Source: Rostrohypoxylon terebratum
Taxonomy: Eukaryota > Ascomycota > Sordariomycetes > Xylariales > Hypoxylaceae
Reading direction: 5' to 3'
DNA: 64,000 nucleotides
Assembly (NCBI GenBank): GCA_022497145.1
Contig: MU385860.1
Location: forward strand, 558,001-622,000
Numbering within the stretch: the first letter of the stretch is position 1; each line of letters opens with the position of its first letter. The translations under genes were made by a program, and so were the position numbers. The notes under the pieces are model-generated. The model saw only the letters and a list, made by a program, of their open reading frames with translations. It had not been told where the DNA came from and ran no database searches. Below are positions 23,919 to 34,912 of the stretch, one piece after another.

Positions 23919-26900
23919 TCATTTTTTCTGCTTCTTCGACTGCTGCAACTTGGCCTTCAATCCTTTGAAGGGGTTCTTGCCTCTGTATCGTAGCCATGTC
24001 GACAAGTAGATGACCATGTAGTTGAATACGATGAAGCCGCAGACAATACCGAAGTCACGCCAGATATTGTCGTAGGAGACGCTGAACTGTCTTCCAAACT
24101 GGTCTCCGGTCGCGTACTGGCAATACTGGCAAGTGCCGTTATTCAAATCATTTACGTATCCGCCGGCTTGCTGTATGTAGCTGTCCACATACGAATGACA
24201 ATTGTCTTCGTTCGGTGGGAGATTAAATGTTGAGTACTCGTCGGGTTTACACTGCACTGGCTGGTTGTGAACAATAGTTGCAAGGTAAGCTTCTAGCAAA
24301 TAGTGGAATGGAGTGAGCCAGTACATCCACGAATGCCAGAAGTACGGGAGCGCGTTTGCGGGTACGGCAACACCGCAAAATGAGACGACAAAGAGGAAGA
24401 AGAGTGGAACGAATAAACTCGCAAGTAAGTCGTTGGGACTGAAGGCTGCAATGGCCTGGCCGAATCCAACATAGTACAGCTCGAAAAGTATCGTCAGCAG
24501 GAAGATGAAACCGGATCGGAAACCCAGCATCGTGTAACCTCCTATTCCCCACCACCAACAGTTATAGTAGACGGCACCCGCGACGATGGCATAAGGGATC
24601 TCCGCAAGCACCACAGCTGTGGTCCACGCAAACCACGAGTAAATCTTGGAATTGTTCTCACGGGATGTGAAGATATTTCGCGACCTGAGGAACACGGGCT
24701 GGAGCTGCTGAATTAACGGAGGGGCGATGGTGAGGTTCATGAATACCGAGAATAGGCGAGATTGCATGTCGATGGTAGAGAATCCTAGGCGCCAAAACGT
24801 GAAGGTGTTGAACAAACCCGTAAATATGTGCAACATCATTTTGCCCAGGATGTAGTTAGGCGACCTCCAGTAGGAGATATAAGAACGCTTCGTGACAGCG
24901 ACCATTTGAGTCCATAGGGGCATCGCATATTCGCGGTCGTCCTGAATATTTTTCGAGTGTTCTACGTGTCGGCGCTTCTCATTCATCTGCTCTATCTCCT
25001 TGGTTTGTTCCTGGAAATTTTTGGAGTTGAGCCAGACATCACCCCAGTCTTGACCTTGGTAATCAGGATTTCCTGCTCCGATAGCCTCCAACATCCATTC
25101 AGCCGGGTTCGCGTCAGAGGGACATTTATCGGCACCGTTGGATTCGAAGTAGTTGATCAACTTCTGGCTATCCTTTCCGAGCTCACCGGCGTATACTACG
25201 CGGCCCCCAGACTTGAGCAAGATTAACTCATCGAAGATTTCGAATAGCACGGCGGAAGGCTGGTGAATTGTACACAAAATGGCCTGCCCAGCATCTGCAA
25301 GCTTTCGCAAGAATCGGACGATGTTGAAAGCCGCACCCGAATCGAGACCGGAGGTAGGTTCATCCAGGAACATCAGCAACTCCGGCTTGGAGGCAAGTTC
25401 AACGCCAATAGTAAGTCTCTTCCGCTGTTCCGCATTTAGACCCTCGCCAACTACACCTATAGTTGCACCGGCAATGTCTTGCATCTCAAGCAGGTCGATA
25501 ATCGTTTCGCAGTATTCGTACTTTTCTTTTTTCGAGACCTCCTTTGGTTGGCGTAGGAGCGCAGAGAATTGTAGAGCCTCGCGAACGGTCGCAGTTGGTT
25601 CATGGATATCAAGCTGCTCAGCAAAGCCTGTGGCTCTCTGGAATGACATAGGAAGTGGCCTTCCATCTACGAGAAAGTCGCCGGTGACGACACCAAAGTT
25701 AATCCTAGGGATGGAGTTAGCGTATATTGACATTGCAGAATTACAACAGTTTCTCTCACCTTTGCGCCAGAGTATTCAGCAATGTCGTTTTTCCAGCTCC
25801 AGAAGCTCCCATTAAGGCCGTCAACTTGCCAGGTCTGACACAACCCTGGACCTTTTGAAGCAGCTTCCTTTCTTTGCCGTCATAGGGTATTGTGTAATTG
25901 ACATCCTGGAAGGTAAAAACAGTTTCGTTCTTCGCAACATTCTTCATGGTTTCCTCATCTCGCCTTCCCTGTTCCGCAGAGGGATCTTCAGAAGCAGCGA
26001 TCTTTTCGCTGCTTTGCCCGGACTCTTCATCGTTCGAGTTGCCCTTGCGACCGCCAGTCTCGATGGATTTTTGGAGATCCTTAGGTACTTGGCCACGCTT
26101 GTACACTGTCACAGCTGCACCACCCGCGTTAGGCTTCATCGTTTCCATCCCATACATCGTTAGAGCGAGGAAGGCAAGGAAGAAGGCCCACAAGAAGCCA
26201 AAGTTCCTCCAGAGATGTGCGCGCGAATACTTGAACGATGATTCGATATAATCAGCGCCACGTACGCTGGTGCGTCCGGGTTGCGAGCCAGCTAATGTGC
26301 ACGATTGATACTGCGAGACGGCGCCTCGAACATTGGGTACAATGTATGGAGGCACACACTCTAGCTCTAGATTGTAGAACTCGTTGGCCATGAGACATTC
26401 GAAAGCATACTGCACCCAATTGATCCATCTCAACCAACCGAACCAAGGATGCATTGACTTAGGGGGTATGAGATATCCAGTGTAGACAATGACGATCTGG
26501 AGGACAATTCCGGTTACCTTGGTAGCGTCATCTAGAGTCTTGAAAATAGCCGAGATCGCACGGAAGAAGGCGTAGGTCGTCATAGTAGTCAACCACAGAA
26601 TGAGCATGGAGATGAAGAATTGAGAAGGTGTAGCGGATAGGCCTGCCATCCAGTATATGATGACGTTAAACAACGTTACTTGGATGAAAACCAACGGTAC
26701 ATCCATGACGGTTTGTGCCAGCGTGAAGGCGGAAGGCCGATAGAAGGAAAAGTTCTTGTGCTTGAGCAAAATGGGTTTCGACATGAATGCGGACGTCTGC
26801 TCGGCAAGAGCTAACAATGCATTGAACAGCAGAATGAAGAAGAGAACACCACCTCGCGTGAAGGCGCCGGCTGCAGTGCCCGGGAGCTGATAGAATAAAC

Positions 26901-28719
26901 TTCCGACAATGAGACCTTGGAATACAATGCCACCCCATTTACCTCCGAGCGAAGCCTTGTCACCCAACATGATATAAGCTTGGCGTTTCGTGAGAGCCGC
27001 GACTTGCTGGTGAAATGGTATAGTGTAATTCTTCTTCTTGCTCTTTTCCGATTCGTTCTCGGCTCTAACGCGTTTCTCCTCCTCGAGTTTAACCTCGTAG
27101 TCCTTGATATCCTCGATATTCCGCTGATAGGCGTCGCTTTTCCGGTAAACATCGGCAAAATCATGAGCTGATCGAGGGATTCTGTCTTCCCAGCCAGATC
27201 TGATACTGCGCTCGTGGGGATCGGTAACGGAGGTAAGAAAGTCGGCTGTCGTCCATCGTTCCGGACAGTCGAACCCGAGATCTAGGAAATATTGTTTCGC
27301 GCGATCGGAAGGACCGTAATAGAGACATTGGCCTTGGTCAATAAGTAGCACTTTGTCGACGAGATTGTACAGGGACTCTCCGGCTTGGTATAGCGAAACG
27401 GCAGTCGAGACTTGCGCCATATTTGTAAGGGCTCTCAATGACTGAACGTACTCGACAGCAGTCGACGCGTCGAGACCCTTACTGGAGTTGTCCCAGCCTT
27501 GAACGCTGGCTCGGGTAATGAGAGCCTCGGCAATACTAACACGCTTTCGCTCTCCGCCAGAAACACCCCTGACGTACTCGTTACCAACCAAGGTATTCAT
27601 TGTGTGTTCGATCCACAACAGCTTAGCAGCTACTCGAAGGAATTCCCTTACATAGTCCTCCCTAGTCTCGCCCTCCATCCGCGATTCCTTTCCAGGAGTA
27701 CGGGTACGGAGAGCAAACTCTAAGGTGCGCTTCACTGTTAATGTAGCATAGTGCAAATCGTCTTCCGGGTTATAGATGATCTCCCCTCTAAAATCTTTAG
27801 CCATACGTTTGGCATCGGTACCGCCGTAGGTAACGTCACCCAAGACCTCCTCGTAGCCAGCTCGCTGGTTACAGAAGGTTTTGAGAAACGTTGTGCAGCC
27901 GGAGCCGGGTCTGCCAAGAACAAGCAGGATTTCTCCTGGTCGTACGCAACCATTGAAATTACTGAGGAGCTCCCGTACGGGAGGTTTGGCCACAGCAGCC
28001 TTCGGTCCCTTAGTCACCAGATTCTTCAAAAATCGCGGTAGGCCGAGAAAGAGGTCCCCAATTGTAGGTTGCAAACTGGCTCCGAGACCTACTCCCTTGA
28101 CCGTCAGGTTACGAAAGATAACACCCGCATGTCTAGTCTTCTCCTCTTCGCTCTGCTGTTGACGGGCCTGGCCAAACATGCGAGACATCAATCGTTCAAT
28201 CTCATCCTGGTCCTCTTGGGATTCGGTTGCGGAGGCACCAGTTCGGCGTCGGGAGAGCACCTGAAAAATCTGATCCTCATTCCTGGCGCTACTTTGCTTT
28301 CGTTCCAAACCCGGTTGCTCTGTTGTCGACTTGATAGGTTCGAAGCGAGGTTCAACCTCTGTTTGGTCAGATTCATCCGATGATGATTCACCAGGGTTGG
28401 CGGTAGACTGAGTTGCTGCGGTATGTTTTTTTGAAGAGGAGGCACTAGCTCCACCCTGAATGTATATCTCATCAGAATAGGCTTCAGTTGAACCATTGAT
28501 TTGCGCCTCGTTCAACCGCCGATGAAGTTGATCTGAAGTGAAAGAGTCGTTGGTACCATGTTGGGTTCCAGTAACTGGAGTCGAAGATTCTTGGTTGGTG
28601 CTGAGTGGGAACTCCCGACCTATGGTAGTCTGTTGTTGGTGAAGCGATGTGCGAGATGGCGTCTCGGGAAAGCCACCAGGCACATCCATATATGCTGGGG
28701 TGAGTCTACTCTCGTCCAT
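23919..28719 (-). CDS. PDR/CDR-type ABC-G multidrug transporter
   Basis: Two exons, 25760-28719 and 23919-25704, with a 55-nt intron, encode 1,581 residues in the order NBD1-TMD1-NBD2-TMD2. The N-terminal ~190 residues are Ser/Thr/Gln-rich. NBD1 has the Cys-type Walker A GRPGSGCTT (269-277), the signature VSGGERKRVS (386-395) and WDNSSKGLDAST; its H-loop His is replaced (AVSLYQAGE), the usual PDR asymmetry. NBD2 is canonical: GASGAGKTT (971-979), LNAEQRKRLTIGVEL, LMFLDEPTSGLDS and TIHQPSA. The intron falls right after the second Walker A. Such plasma-membrane pumps export hydrophobic toxicants, including azoles and plant defence compounds; substrates of this one are unknown. ATG 28719 is the first in-frame ATG. 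Confidence 0.95.
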
Positions 28720-28880
28720 GGTGAGGTAGGAAAGTGTCAATACACCCCAGATAGGGGAGACACGTGCTTCTAATGCGTATGTGCAGGCTTACTCAAATTA
28801 TGAATGAATATCTACGGAGAAAACATTATAGGTACGAGAGGTAAGAGAGATAAGGTAGGTCAAGGTGAGGCAAGAGGCGT

Positions 28881-28918
28881 GAGGTGTGATGTGTGATGTG
28901 TGATGTGGAATGTGGAAT
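28881..28918. repeat. GTGATGT/GTGGAAT minisatellite
   Basis: Short tandem units of GTGATGT and GTGGAAT follow one another about 160-200 bp upstream of the ABC transporter start codon. They could affect promoter spacing, but this is only a positional remark. Confidence 0.6.
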
Positions 28919-29257
28919 GCGTGAAAAACTTGTGATGTAGGGAAAGGAAAGAGAGTCAATCAGGGTGAAAGAAGTAATAGAGTAAAATAACGGGAATGTG
29001 AAGAAAATAGTGAAATACGTTGGCGTGAGAAAAAGGGATAGCGGGTTATTGGGTACGGGGTTGAGTATGAGTATGGGGTTTGACGGGAAGAATAGAGAGA
29101 CATCAAAGAACTGGGCGACGCAAAATAATAGGACAGTACAAGAACAAGCAAACAACTTTGAACATCCTTTAGCTGCACATGTCGGCGCCCGGTGTCTTAG
29201 AATGCGGCTCGGGGTTCGGGCTCGACAGATTATCGATACATAGTATGCACACTAGCA

Positions 29258-29284
29258 CCTCCAATGCCTCCAATGCCTCCAATG
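29258..29284. repeat. Three exact copies of a 9-bp unit
   Basis: CCTCCAATG is repeated three times without mismatch, about 0.55 kb upstream of the ABC transporter start. Confidence 0.85.
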
Positions 29285-30013
29285 TACTGTTTGCGATACC
29301 CATCTATTAGTGTGTACATACTCTCTAGGTAAATAAGGCATTTACTGTGTAAGTTGGAAGTGGCAGGCTAGTATTGCTTTTCAACTTCATCTCGGCAGGT
29401 ACGATACTCTATTCCAATGGAAGTCAGATATCCAAGCCATTCAAGCCATTCAAGCCTCAAAAGTGGGGCTATCCAATGCTGGTGTGGAGTGGTGATGCCA
29501 TTGATTTGAGTTTGTACTCACTTTGCGCTTCGATTTAACTATCCGAACCTTTTTTTTTCTCCTGTCTGTCTTTTTTAGTCGCGTTTTCCAACATCATCTT
29601 TGTTTGGCTGATAAGCCACTAGTTAGCTTGAATCTCATCGACCCGTGTCATCGGGTTGCAGAGTTTGTCATCCCCAACCAACTTGAATCGCCTGAATCTT
29701 GTGCTACCGGACTATGCTTTTTGACCCAGTTTTATTTATTGTTATACCGTCCTATGCCCACGACAACTTGGCAGTGTGAAAACCCAAGAAATTCTCTTAT
29801 AAAACTGACCTCCTTCCATGAACATAACGAGTTTTCCCGGCACAAGGAATTTCCCCTCGGGGACCTGCATTAAAATCACGACTCGCGTGTCTCTCATGAC
29901 CGCGTATATCATGTACAGAGTCCGGGATTTTAGAATTCAATAAATTCTTTCACCTTACCTTGATTGTTAATAGTCTACAACCTAACCTACCTACTCTTTC
30001 TCTCTTTTACACA

Positions 30014-30337
30014 TCATAGCAATCCCCTATTTCTGGAATGACTCATCATTTTAATTATATCCATATCTAGGTATTCACCATATCGAAATAAGACATTGAG
30101 CATGATCCGCGGATCCCTTGTTGTTATTATTAAGAAGAACAGTGTAATAACGCCGTAATGAGCTGTCTCATTCGAACGGGTATCTAACCTGGCCCACTTC
30201 GAGAAGCTCAGTGTGAGGAAAATGACGGCTGGGGGAATGATCCAATCCCTTACATGCAGAGGATTGCCTTTCCCGCCGATTAGTCTGATCGCACCGATCA
30301 TCACGCAAGCCACTAATCCACACAATCCGTAAGACAC
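30014..30337 (-). other. Unassigned membrane-like reading frame
   Basis: The 107-codon frame has hydrophobic stretches LCGLVACVMIGAIRLIGG, WIIPPAVIFLTLSF and GVITLFFLIITT, separated by polar loops. Its 5' end is a GTG, so as it stands it could only be an internal exon, a remnant, or start at the internal ATG. No family was recognised and no partner exons were found nearby. Hydrophobicity alone is weak evidence in AT-rich DNA. Confidence 0.2.
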
Positions 30338-31186
30338 ATAATGATTATAAGTACACAGATTACACTTACGTGTGTGTCGGTGCGTACCAAACTCCGACGG
30401 GCATAAGATAATCTAGACTACACCGTGTACACTGCAGACACTGCGGCCTTGGCCATCACTTTTTCGCTTTCTAGCTCCTACCGAGGCAGACATTTTTCCC
30501 CCCATTTTTTATCTTTTCCGTTGTGTTACACACAAAACGTGGCTTGCTTACACCGTTGATTTCCGAGGGTCCTGTTGTTCTTTTCTTATATAATCATTCC
30601 TCCAATGTATGAACCTTCGAATCTTACAGGGGTCTTATTCACCGGTCACTCTTCTGCTTGAGCCTCTTATATCACTTTGCAGTCGTGGCTTACTACACTG
30701 GTCGATGGGTCTTCATCTGTCAATAGGCAGGCAGACTCTGAGATGCAGAACGTGGATCGGCAACGGTAACTATAAGCTCCGTGGGCTTCCTGTGGGAGTG
30801 GATATGTGGATTGATGAGTTCTTTCGCGATCCGTCGGCATCCAGACTCGGGAGCCGCCTCTTTCAGACACGTAATTTGAATTTACTATTTATACAGCTTC
30901 GATCCACTTCGCATCACCAATTTCTAGAATATTAGCAATGAAAACGTATCATACGTATTTGACATACAGTACGTAACCTTAATTGTTCGGCAGCCTTATC
31001 GTAAAAAATCGAAACACGCCCATACCTACCTAAACTAGGTACAGTAGCGGCCGGCTTCATGCAGGAATTAGGTACGTATTAATTAATTTTTCCAGAAAAA
31101 AGTCCTCGGTCTGAAAGTTTGCCAATCATATTTCACATAAAAGAGCCAGTCTGAGCCCTAGGCAGTCTCGGATATACTGTTTATAC

Positions 31187-31760
31187 CTAAGCCCAACTAT
31201 TGGCAAGAGGCCGTTCGTACCTGGGTAGATTTACTTTTTTGGGCCAAATAGGGAGGGAAAGTAAGACAAGAACCATCAATACCAAGTCAGAAATACCACC
31301 GTTGAAGATGCGGTAATTGGTATTTGTACCTAAGTTGGACCCCTCCCCTTTGCTCTTTTCCACATCTTCCCCTTTTGTCTCCCCCATATTGCCAACCATC
31401 GCAAAAACGCCTAATTTTGAAAGGATGACGACTTAAGCGATATTCCGGACGGTTTTAGAGCTGCCTTCCATAGAATCATTCCAACCAAATGGGACCCATG
31501 CTAATTGGAGGCATATGTATCCATGGATAACGAGTATCACTCTTCCTAGGATAAGAGAAATAGTCCACCAACATGAACTGTTTAGGATACTACCACCTGA
31601 TTCAGTTAGGTAATACAATCAACGAAGGACGCGTGGTCTGTCTTCCTGATGCAACGTATTTCTAAATATCATGATGAACTCACATGTTCGAAGTCTTTCG
31701 GGTGTTATTGATTGGAAGTTCTCCAACTCTCATAAGGCGTGGTTGCTAAGAAGCTAAATC
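31187..31760 (-). pseudogene. Possible decayed or unrecognised membrane-protein gene
   Basis: On the minus strand an exon-like frame (about 31684-31740, containing ITPERLRT) ends at a perfect GTGAGT donor at 31683. An acceptor with a CTAAC branch ends at 31597. Joining them gives a frame running through ISLILGRVILVIHGYICLQLAW, then one in-frame TAA (31433-31435), then the same frame continues to 31187 through SDLVLMVLVLLSLPIWPKK. Both halves look membrane-embedded. Either this is a pseudogene broken by one stop, or the similarity to a gene is chance. No family was recognised. Confidence 0.25.
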
Positions 31761-32741
31761 TCATGGATTCCTCCTAAACTATTTCCATATCTCTATCTAC
31801 TAAGTAGGTAGTCTTAGGGACGGACCGCTCCTCACAACTTACCTATTGATGCCTGGAACCTACCTAGGCTTTTCGGTCGTAATTATGGCAGCCTTACCTT
31901 AAGAATGCACTTTTAAGGTACGCATCCTTCTCAAACCGAAATTGAGTAGGTAGGTAATGTTGTAATAAAAAATAAGTTACAGATTAGTTACTATTTTATG
32001 AGAATTTCAAGCTGTTAGGATCGAATGTCATCCTCCGCCGTTGATCGGTATTCAAGTCGCATACTTCTAGACTACCTACCTGCCTATTGGAATCCTGTGC
32101 GGCCCCCGAGCCTCAAGTTTCATGGGGCCGGAACTATGTTAGTTGCAGGGCCCCTACATCATGTGCCCCCCGATCCGATACCTCAAATCCCGAGATTTTC
32201 ATAACCCGCCTATCTGGCTACATGGAGAGCGGCATTGGGAAATGTGATAATGATTGCAGATCCGGAACAATCGTGACCCCTTTGTTGGTTCGGTGTTTTT
32301 TCAGGGGTGTTACTCTCTATTCGCAGCATTCCTGCAGATAGATCGTCATCACTAAAGCTCTGCAGTAACCTAAGGTATCTCGAGGAGTTCAAAAATGCAA
32401 GATTGTTACTCTACCAGTCAGGAATGCGACTATATAATTTCTTGACGAACTTACACGATGTGATGAACGTTAGTACCTAGATAACAGCTAAAGTGATGGC
32501 TTGTCACTATACCGAGAATATACGGCTACCAATTAGAGCCTCGCTTGGGTTCGAAACATCATGCCCCTGCATTACTTCAAAGAATGGATGTGTTGGTTGA
32601 ACCAATGCCGTAACAATCTATAGCTAGAAAGCACCATGGTCCCGGAATTAGGGGACAGGGGCATATGCATCGAGATCCCCGGTGTGAACTTGGAGAAGGG
32701 CTCCCCAATACCCCTAGATTAATCGTAAGACTTTACTGTTT

Positions 32742-32755
32742 GGGGGGGGGGGGGG
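32742..32755. repeat. Run of 14 G
   Basis: A homopolymer of 14 guanines inside the gene-poor interval. It is rare in this window, prone to sequencing error, and a place where assembly length may be wrong. Confidence 0.8.
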
Positions 32756-34863
32756 TGTGATAGAAACGCAGAAGTAATGTGCAAATATAACAATAGTAAC
32801 TAACATTGGTGATACCTGGATGAAGATCCCCAAGTCTTGGAGTCAATCTGGACTTCTCGGCTGGTGGCCTCGCTTCGCTAGTATCTTTTAGTTTCATATT
32901 CCAAACTCTGATACTCTAAAAATGTACAATATAGGTTTGAGGAGACAGTACAGACGGCGTCATCCCGTCAAAGTTCACGATAACCGCGCCGGACCGTGCC
33001 GTAGTTTGTGTAACAATAAGGTGATGCGGGTAAAACTTAAACGATGTCAAAGTAAAAAGCGCGAATAACCGCGGCGGGATGTTGAATGATTAGGTAGGTA
33101 GCTATGTACTTGACTAATTCATCGCGCATACTGAAACAAGGATGTACTTGAGTAGTACTACGATATATGCAGCGGATGATTACCGATGATGCGCCCCCGC
33201 GTCTCATCAGGTTGTACTCTTTCTGTTGGAATATCTGCTAAACAGCCTGTGCATAGCTACAAAAAGAGAAAGATTCATAGATGCGGGAGTGACTAACGAC
33301 CTTAAGCCGCATCCAGAGTATCAAGTACCATGTAACTTAACCCTTCAACAATTCGCCGGTGAGCCGCGACCCATGTGGTTAGACGACAACTTGACCGCAA
33401 AGGCAACCGTCCATTGAAACCTCCGGTTCCACCGTTCCACGCCCTAAGCTTGGCTAGTACTTATCAGTATAGACATTCTGACGCGATGTATGAATGGGAG
33501 GTCGAGTGCAACACTAGCATGGAGCTACATTGGTATCGAGTCCTGAGACCACTCGCTAGTTGTCGTGATATCAACGTAGGTGGCGATGAAAGTCATGTTG
33601 GAACTATCATTATAATAGTATAGTAAGTCTAGTTCTTGCTGTATCATGCAGAAGAAGTCTATAAAGATCTACTGAATGCAGAGAAACAAGTTAGTAAGAT
33701 CATCGAAGGAGCTAAAGTCAACTTGAGATCGGTAGTCCGGCATGGCCTTAGTATAGGTAACGCCTGAGATCAAGATGGTCTCCAGAAGAGAACAGGAACC
33801 TTTCCATCGGCAGATATGCCAATATGAGTAGCCTTATGCAAGGCGCTCCCTACGCTACTACGCAGCAGTAGCTTAACAACAGCGTAGAAAATGGGCCATT
33901 CGGATTCGAGGTTGAGCTGCAGGCTGCAAGCAACAAGGGTTTATTGATCTACCACGTACTTAGACTTCCAATCTGCAATTGCACACGAGCTTCGTTTGGC
34001 CCTCCAACGACCCCCAACACAGATACTCGTTTTTATGGTTTTCTCCCAAATTAAGCAGAACGTGAAACATCGAGTACCTGCGTCGAGATCCCTCAAGCTG
34101 TAACAGTGGTAATAATAAAAACGCGCAAGCCTGCTTCTCGGGCTTATATGTTCGTAATGATCCTTCTTGTACTACCCACTCCCCACATAATGGTTGGCGA
34201 TGGAACCATAAGGTATATCGATGCAGACATGATGGTCTTGGCTTGATAATTATAGTAGTTATAGGCGAAAAGAAAAAGGCTTCCGAGTCGTGATGAATCT
34301 CCAAAGAACAAAAACGCGGCACCGCAGTAAGCATTAGGTGCTTAGACTATTGATTAAGTATGTGAATATACAAGTAATCAAAAGTGGCCAGGGTGCCAGG
34401 TCAGTGCTGAATTTGGAATGAATCGAAAGGTGTTACCATAGAACATTAACCAAGTGTAAGCTAACGCAGGCACAAAAACTCCTACATCCGCGAGCTATCG
34501 CTGCTTTCGTCGCAAATTATTACTTGCAGGCTGACTAGATGCGGGCCAACGGCGGCGCACGTGAACACGCAAGCTTGCTTGGTTCTATAGACGCAGTTGG
34601 GTAGCATGGGTGGATCAGGATTTAAGCCTGCATGTTTCTTCCGCAACGGCAAGAATCAACTCTATGCCATAGAACGGTAGCGTGTCGGTCCGGGGAAAGT
34701 CCTATAACAGACACATCAATACCATTTATCTAAGAATCGTGTGTCGATCAGAAAGTTACCATCCATTATCATGTAGTAGTAGCCATTATGCGCGTGAAGT
34801 GTCGTTGAAACAAAGTAGGCCAATGAGGTGGGTAATGAAGAAGGGTAAAGAAAGGGCTTACTA

Positions 34864-34912
34864 TAAATACCTACCTAGGTCCTAGGTCCTAAGTAGGTAT
34901 CTAGCCTAACCT
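34864..34912. repeat. CCTAGG / ACCTACCT motif cluster
   Basis: Overlapping copies of TACCTACCTAGG, TCCTAGG and AAGTAGGTA make an imperfect palindrome. Closely similar clusters occur at 36289-36318 and near 3940, 12023, 13645, 15952 and 31022. They are confined to non-coding DNA here. Confidence 0.6.

Noticed and set aside
29523..29873. 116-codon plus-strand frame
   Set aside because: It starts with TTG, has no motif and no splice context in AT-rich DNA.
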